Notes under the pieces: generated by a model
Told to the model about the DNA's origin: nothing
The model's input: only the letters and a program-made list of their open reading frames with translations
Database searches by the model: none
Shown: piece after piece, positions 60,758 to 64,000 of the stretch
Numbering within the stretch: position 1 is the stretch's first letter
Layout: each line of letters opens with the position of its first letter
Position numbers and translations under genes: made by a program
NCBI GenBank assembly: GCA_016200915.1
Contig: JACQDV010000027.1
Location: forward strand, 1-64,000
Origin: Sphingobacteriales bacterium
GTDB taxonomy: Bacteria; Bacteroidota; Bacteroidia; Chitinophagales; Chitinophagaceae
DNA: 64,000 nt
Direction: 5' to 3'

Positions 60758-61945
60758 ATGTTCAAACGTATCATAACAGTCTTTACAGAGTTGCTTATAC
60801 TAGCAAACGCTTACAGCCAAAAAATTACTTCCGAAGCGGATGCTGTGAGTATGGCCGTAAAAAACAGCAGGAATATTTCTGCTGCCGGGTTATCTGTTTT
60901 ACAGCAAAAGCAATTGCTTAAAAGCAGCATTAATCTACCCAATCCCGATGTTTTTATAGAAAGTCCTACAGGGAAATTTTATACCGGAAGTATTACCCAA
61001 TCCATCGAATTTCCTACAGTTTACAGCAGGCAATACCAGTTGCGAAAGCAACAGATTGTACTGGCTGAAAAAGAAAAAGGTTTTACAGAAAATGAAGTAA
61101 AATTTCAGGTAAAGCAATTGTATTTGTTGCTACAGTATGCATCTGCCTTACAGCAGCAATTGTATGTACAGGATACCGTGTATGAACACATTAGTAAAGC
61201 TGCCAGCCGCCAGTTTGATGCAGGACAAATTGATTACCTCCAAAAAACATTTGCAGAAAGTCAATATGGCGAAATACATAACCAATATTTACAGGCACAG
61301 CTTACCATCACCAATCTGCAAAGCCAATTACAATATCTTACTGGTTTGCAGGAAACATTTATAGCAGCACCGCTTGATCCCAATCCTTTAATGGAGATTA
61401 CAATAGCGAAAGACAGTAGTGCTTTTCTAGCGAACCCATCTGTACAAATTTTTAATCAGTCGAGTGTAATTGCCCAAAAAAATATCGCATTGCAAAAAGC
61501 AAAAGCATTACCCGGCCTGGCATTTGGGTACCTTAACCAGGGCGAAAGAAATACACCCATTGGCAATCGTTTTCGTGTTGGTTTTACAGTGCCTTTGTGG
61601 TTTGGTCAGTATAAAAGCAATATCAATGCAGCAAAAACGGAATGGGAAATTAATAAACAAAAGGCAAGTGGTTTACAACAACAGCTTTCTGTTCAATTGA
61701 TACAGGCACAAAACGAATTGGCTATCTACACACAATCATTACAATACTATAAAAACACCGGTATCCCCAAAGCAAATGTAATTATTGGTACTGCAAAGCG
61801 ATTTTTTGAAAGTGGCGCAAATGACTATATCAATTACCTGCGTAACATCAATGATGCTTATTCAATACAATTAAAATACCTGGAAGTTATAAGAAATTAT
61901 AGCCAGTCCATCTTATCTATAAAATATATAACAGGAACATTATGA
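60758..61945 (+). CDS. TolC/CusC-type outer-membrane efflux protein (third)
   Basis: 395 residues with the signal peptide LLILANAYSQ. Helical repeats include ADAVSMAVKNSRNISAAGLS, QVKQLYLLLQYASALQQQLY and YIQ-like YINYLRNINDAYSIQLKYLE. It belongs to the heavy-metal CnrC/CzcC/CusC side of the family by its short length. It overlaps the adaptor gene by 4 bases, so the two are cotranscribed and work in one RND complex whose pump gene is probably beyond the window. Confidence 0.87.
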   Translation: MFKRIITVFTELLILANAYSQKITSEADAVSMAVKNSRNISAAGLSVLQQKQLLKSSINLPNPDVFIESPTGKFYTGSITQSIEFPTVYSRQYQLRKQQIVLAEKEKGFTENEVKFQVKQLYLLLQYASALQQQLYVQDTVYEHISKAASRQFDAGQIDYLQKTFAESQYGEIHNQYLQAQLTITNLQSQLQYLTGLQETFIAAPLDPNPLMEITIAKDSSAFLANPSVQIFNQSSVIAQKNIALQKAKALPGLAFGYLNQGERNTPIGNRFRVGFTVPLWFGQYKSNINAAKTEWEINKQKASGLQQQLSVQLIQAQNELAIYTQSLQYYKNTGIPKANVIIGTAKRFFESGANDYINYLRNINDAYSIQLKYLEVIRNYSQSILSIKYITGTL

Positions 61946-63618
61946 TAAAGAAAATCTTGATTTTATTGCTGTTCATCCCTTCTTTGGTTTTTGCACATGG
62001 TGGAGAAGACGATGAGGGATCAAAAAAGACAACTGTAAAACCTGCGGCTTATTTCAGCAGTGAAGCCATATCGGATGTATATGAGTTGCTGGTAAAATAT
62101 CAGCCACTGCTGCCGGGTAAGGAAGCTACATTTAAATTATTTGTAAGCGACTTTAATACCAATGTACCGGTTGACAGCGCCACCTTACAAATTGCAGTTG
62201 CTGATAATCCAAACATAAAATTAGCAGTAACTCAAATTGATGAAGGTGTGTATGAGGTAAAGGGAATTTTTCCTGAAAAAAAATCATACAACCTCACTGT
62301 TAATATTAATTCATCACTTGGGCCTGATTTAATCCTTATAAACAACATAACCATTGGCAAGGAATTAGAAAAACCAGCTACTGCCGTTCATGCTGATATG
62401 CACTGGTATCAAAGCACCTTGTTTTTTGGAATATCAGGATTACTATCCGGTTTATTGTTGATGTTCTTTGTAATGAAAAGAACAAACAGAAAAGTTGCTG
62501 CAAGCATTATTATCCTGCTTTGCTTGCTGCCCACTGCTACATATAATACAGCATCGGCACATGGCGGCGAAGATGATGAAGCTGGCAGTAAATCCGGTGG
62601 TGCAATGTCATCAACATTTATGGTTGAAAAAGAATCCCAGTTTCTTTTTGGCATCCTTACACAAAAAATTGAAACTGGAAATTTTAATCAATCGACGCAG
62701 GTGCTGGGCACTATTATTCCTTCATCACAGGGAAGAGCGGTAATACAATCGCCGCAAACAGGAAAAATAATTTCATTAAAAGTCTCCGTAGGGCAAAGAG
62801 TTTCTTCGGGACAGGTATTGGCCGTGATTGAACAGCAGGTAGATGCAGGTACACAAATTAATATTCTTTCTCAAAGAAATGCAGTAGATGCTGAATTTAA
62901 TGCAGCAAAAGCGCAATACGACAGGCTAAAAGCTATAGAAGATATTGCTGCAAAAAAAGATGTGACCGAAGCAAAAGCCAGGTACGAAACAGCTTCAAAA
63001 AATAAGCAGTTATTTACTGCCAATGCCGAACGCAGCACAGGTAATACAAAAATGATAACCCTTACAGCGCCTATCAGCGGTGTAGTGGGTGCATTTAACT
63101 ATTCTATAGGTGCAGTGGTTAATGCGGGTGAAACATTGTTTGATATAACCAATCTTGAAAAAGTGTTGGTAGAAACGCAGGTATTCGCCAATGATGCAGC
63201 ACAGTTAAAATCTGTAGAAAACATCACTGCATCATCTAATATACAAAATGATACTACGACCTATCGTTTAAAATTAGTTTCCACTGCCCAGTCAGTTAAT
63301 GGGGCCAATCAATCTCAAAAAGTAATTTTCGAAATCATCAATCCTAAATCTCAATTTAAAATTGGCGAAAACATTAAGGTGTTTATTTTCTCAAAAGATA
63401 TTTCAACACAGGTAATCGTGCCAAGCAATGCTATTGCAGAAATAAACGGCAAGCCTGCAGTATTTGTAAAAGATAAAGCGGAGCAATACAGTATCAGTTA
63501 CATTAACAAAGGCACATCAAACGGAAAATACACTACTATAATAAAAGGCGTTGAGGAAGGCGAAAGAGTAGTAACAACAGGCGTTTATCAAATGAAAACA
63601 ATCTATTTAAATCAATAA
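61942..63618 (+). CDS. RND adaptor with N-terminal periplasmic domain and internal second leader
   Basis: 558 residues, about 150 more than a normal adaptor. A signal peptide ends FAHGGEDDEGSKK. Residues 30-135 form a beta-sandwich (ISDVYELLVKYQPLLPGKEA, VPVDSATLQIAVADNP, GVYEVKGIFPEKKSYN). A helix (STLFFGISGLLSGLLLMFFV) and a second leader-like segment (IIILLCLLPTATYNTASAHG) follow and again end AHGGEDDEAGSK. The adaptor core (VIQSPQTGKIISLKVSVGQR, ITLTAPISGVVGAFNYSIGA, VIVPSNAIAEINGKPAVFVK) ends the protein. It seems a fusion of two secreted proteins sharing the AHGGEDDE start. Confidence 0.85.
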   Translation: MIKKILILLLFIPSLVFAHGGEDDEGSKKTTVKPAAYFSSEAISDVYELLVKYQPLLPGKEATFKLFVSDFNTNVPVDSATLQIAVADNPNIKLAVTQIDEGVYEVKGIFPEKKSYNLTVNINSSLGPDLILINNITIGKELEKPATAVHADMHWYQSTLFFGISGLLSGLLLMFFVMKRTNRKVAASIIILLCLLPTATYNTASAHGGEDDEAGSKSGGAMSSTFMVEKESQFLFGILTQKIETGNFNQSTQVLGTIIPSSQGRAVIQSPQTGKIISLKVSVGQRVSSGQVLAVIEQQVDAGTQINILSQRNAVDAEFNAAKAQYDRLKAIEDIAAKKDVTEAKARYETASKNKQLFTANAERSTGNTKMITLTAPISGVVGAFNYSIGAVVNAGETLFDITNLEKVLVETQVFANDAAQLKSVENITASSNIQNDTTTYRLKLVSTAQSVNGANQSQKVIFEIINPKSQFKIGENIKVFIFSKDISTQVIVPSNAIAEINGKPAVFVKDKAEQYSISYINKGTSNGKYTTIIKGVEEGERVVTTGVYQMKTIYLNQ

Positions 63619-63648
63619 GCATTTTTAGTAATCAAATAAATAATCACA

Positions 63649-64000
63649 ATGAAACAATTCAGAATTATTCTTTCAATGGCAATAGCAGTATTTTCTCTTA
63701 CTGCTGTAAATGCTCAATCAGCAAAAGCGAAAACTGACAGTATAACTACAGATACGGTCGTTTACCAATGCCCTATGAAATGCGAGGGAAGCAAAACCTA
63801 TGACAGGGCTGGTAAATGCCCTAAGTGTGGAATGAATTTAAAAGCACTGACAAAACCGGCAGTGGCTGCTTTATATCAATGTCCGATGAAATGTGAGGGA
63901 GATAAAACATACGATAAGGCAGGCAAATGTCCAAAATGTAACATGAACCTTACGAAAGTAGAAACCAGGAAAAATGCAACGGAACACACAGGGCATAATC
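63649..64000 (+). CDS. Secreted HMBD-type protein, cut by window end
   Basis: 117 codons are open to the window edge. A signal peptide (SLTAVNAQ) is followed by two units of YQCPMKCEG...AGKCPKCGMNL and its copy, an HMBD variant in which MHP becomes MKCEG, adding a cysteine. The last visible residues are ATEHTGHN. It starts 31 bases after the adaptor gene and looks like the metal donor for that pump. Confidence 0.82.
   Translation, partial: MKQFRIILSMAIAVFSLTAVNAQSAKAKTDSITTDTVVYQCPMKCEGSKTYDRAGKCPKCGMNLKALTKPAVAALYQCPMKCEGDKTYDKAGKCPKCNMNLTKVETRKNATEHTGHN

Noticed and set aside
1-64000. CRISPR arrays, insertion sequences, integrases, rRNA genes
   Set aside because: No regularly spaced repeats, no transposase- or integrase-like translations and no rRNA-like stretches were recognised.

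Overview
The window reads as a chromosomal segment of a Bacteroidota bacterium, most likely Chitinophagaceae or a close relative. The support is AT-rich DNA with TAnnTTTG-type -7 boxes, many lipoproteins and families typical of the phylum: DUF4134 conjugation protein, HYC_CC_PP-like, DUF6799 and DUF4136 proteins, a PorP/SprF protein with a type IX-sorted partner, and a sigma factor paired with a beta-barrel protein. No rRNA, CRISPR array, integrase or intact insertion sequence was seen.

Positions 1-4.4 kb are ordinary chromosome on the minus strand (HEAT-like protein, esterase, dapA, accA), followed by a plus-strand tRNA-Asp. A small GIY-YIG endonuclease gene sits between a degenerate 5' copy of that tRNA and the intact copy. 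Just past the tRNA terminator lie remnants of an integrative conjugative element: a headless excisionase-type HTH, a DUF4134/TraE-like gene that seems to lack its last residues, and an ICE-type hypothetical. tRNA-Asp therefore looks like the left border of an island that continues past the right edge of the window.

From about 6 kb to 64 kb the island is dominated by copper/silver-type and other metal handling. It contains two AraC regulators with an N-terminal HMA-like CxxC domain, an HMA-MauE membrane protein with a coupled 27-residue microprotein, five proteins with CxMHP...CPxCG heavy-metal-binding repeats, and three small Cys/His proteins ending in a shared hydrophobic tail. It also holds Met/His-rich lipoproteins and tails, an ArsR regulator, a CusA pump broken into two frames, three RND adaptors, three TolC-type channels, two multicopper oxidases, a TonB receptor and a P1B-4 ATPase. 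Together these suggest metal sequestration, oxidation and tripartite efflux from the periplasm.

Other modules are embedded between these genes: an electron-transfer set (four-cluster Fe-S protein, NrfD, two c-type cytochromes, porin) with no catalytic subunit (11.0-15.8 kb); an archaeal-type thymidine/AMP phosphorylase with PRPP synthetase, a prohibitin-like lipoprotein and a GH13 enzyme (19.9-25.6 kb); a giant type IX-sorted PKD protein with PorP/SprF (25.6-30.3 kb); a membrane AlbA_2 protein and an orphan ATP-synthase b subunit (30.6-32.5 kb); a TolC-HlyD-ABC permease cassette apparently inserted in a cusB neighbourhood (42.8-46.6 kb); an ECF sigma factor with an anti-sigma/beta-barrel protein (48.2-50.1 kb); and a putative HhH plus PD-(D/E)XK nuclease (55.2-56.4 kb) with a truncated paralogue at 51.4 kb. 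All family assignments come from reading translated sequence; no database search was run.
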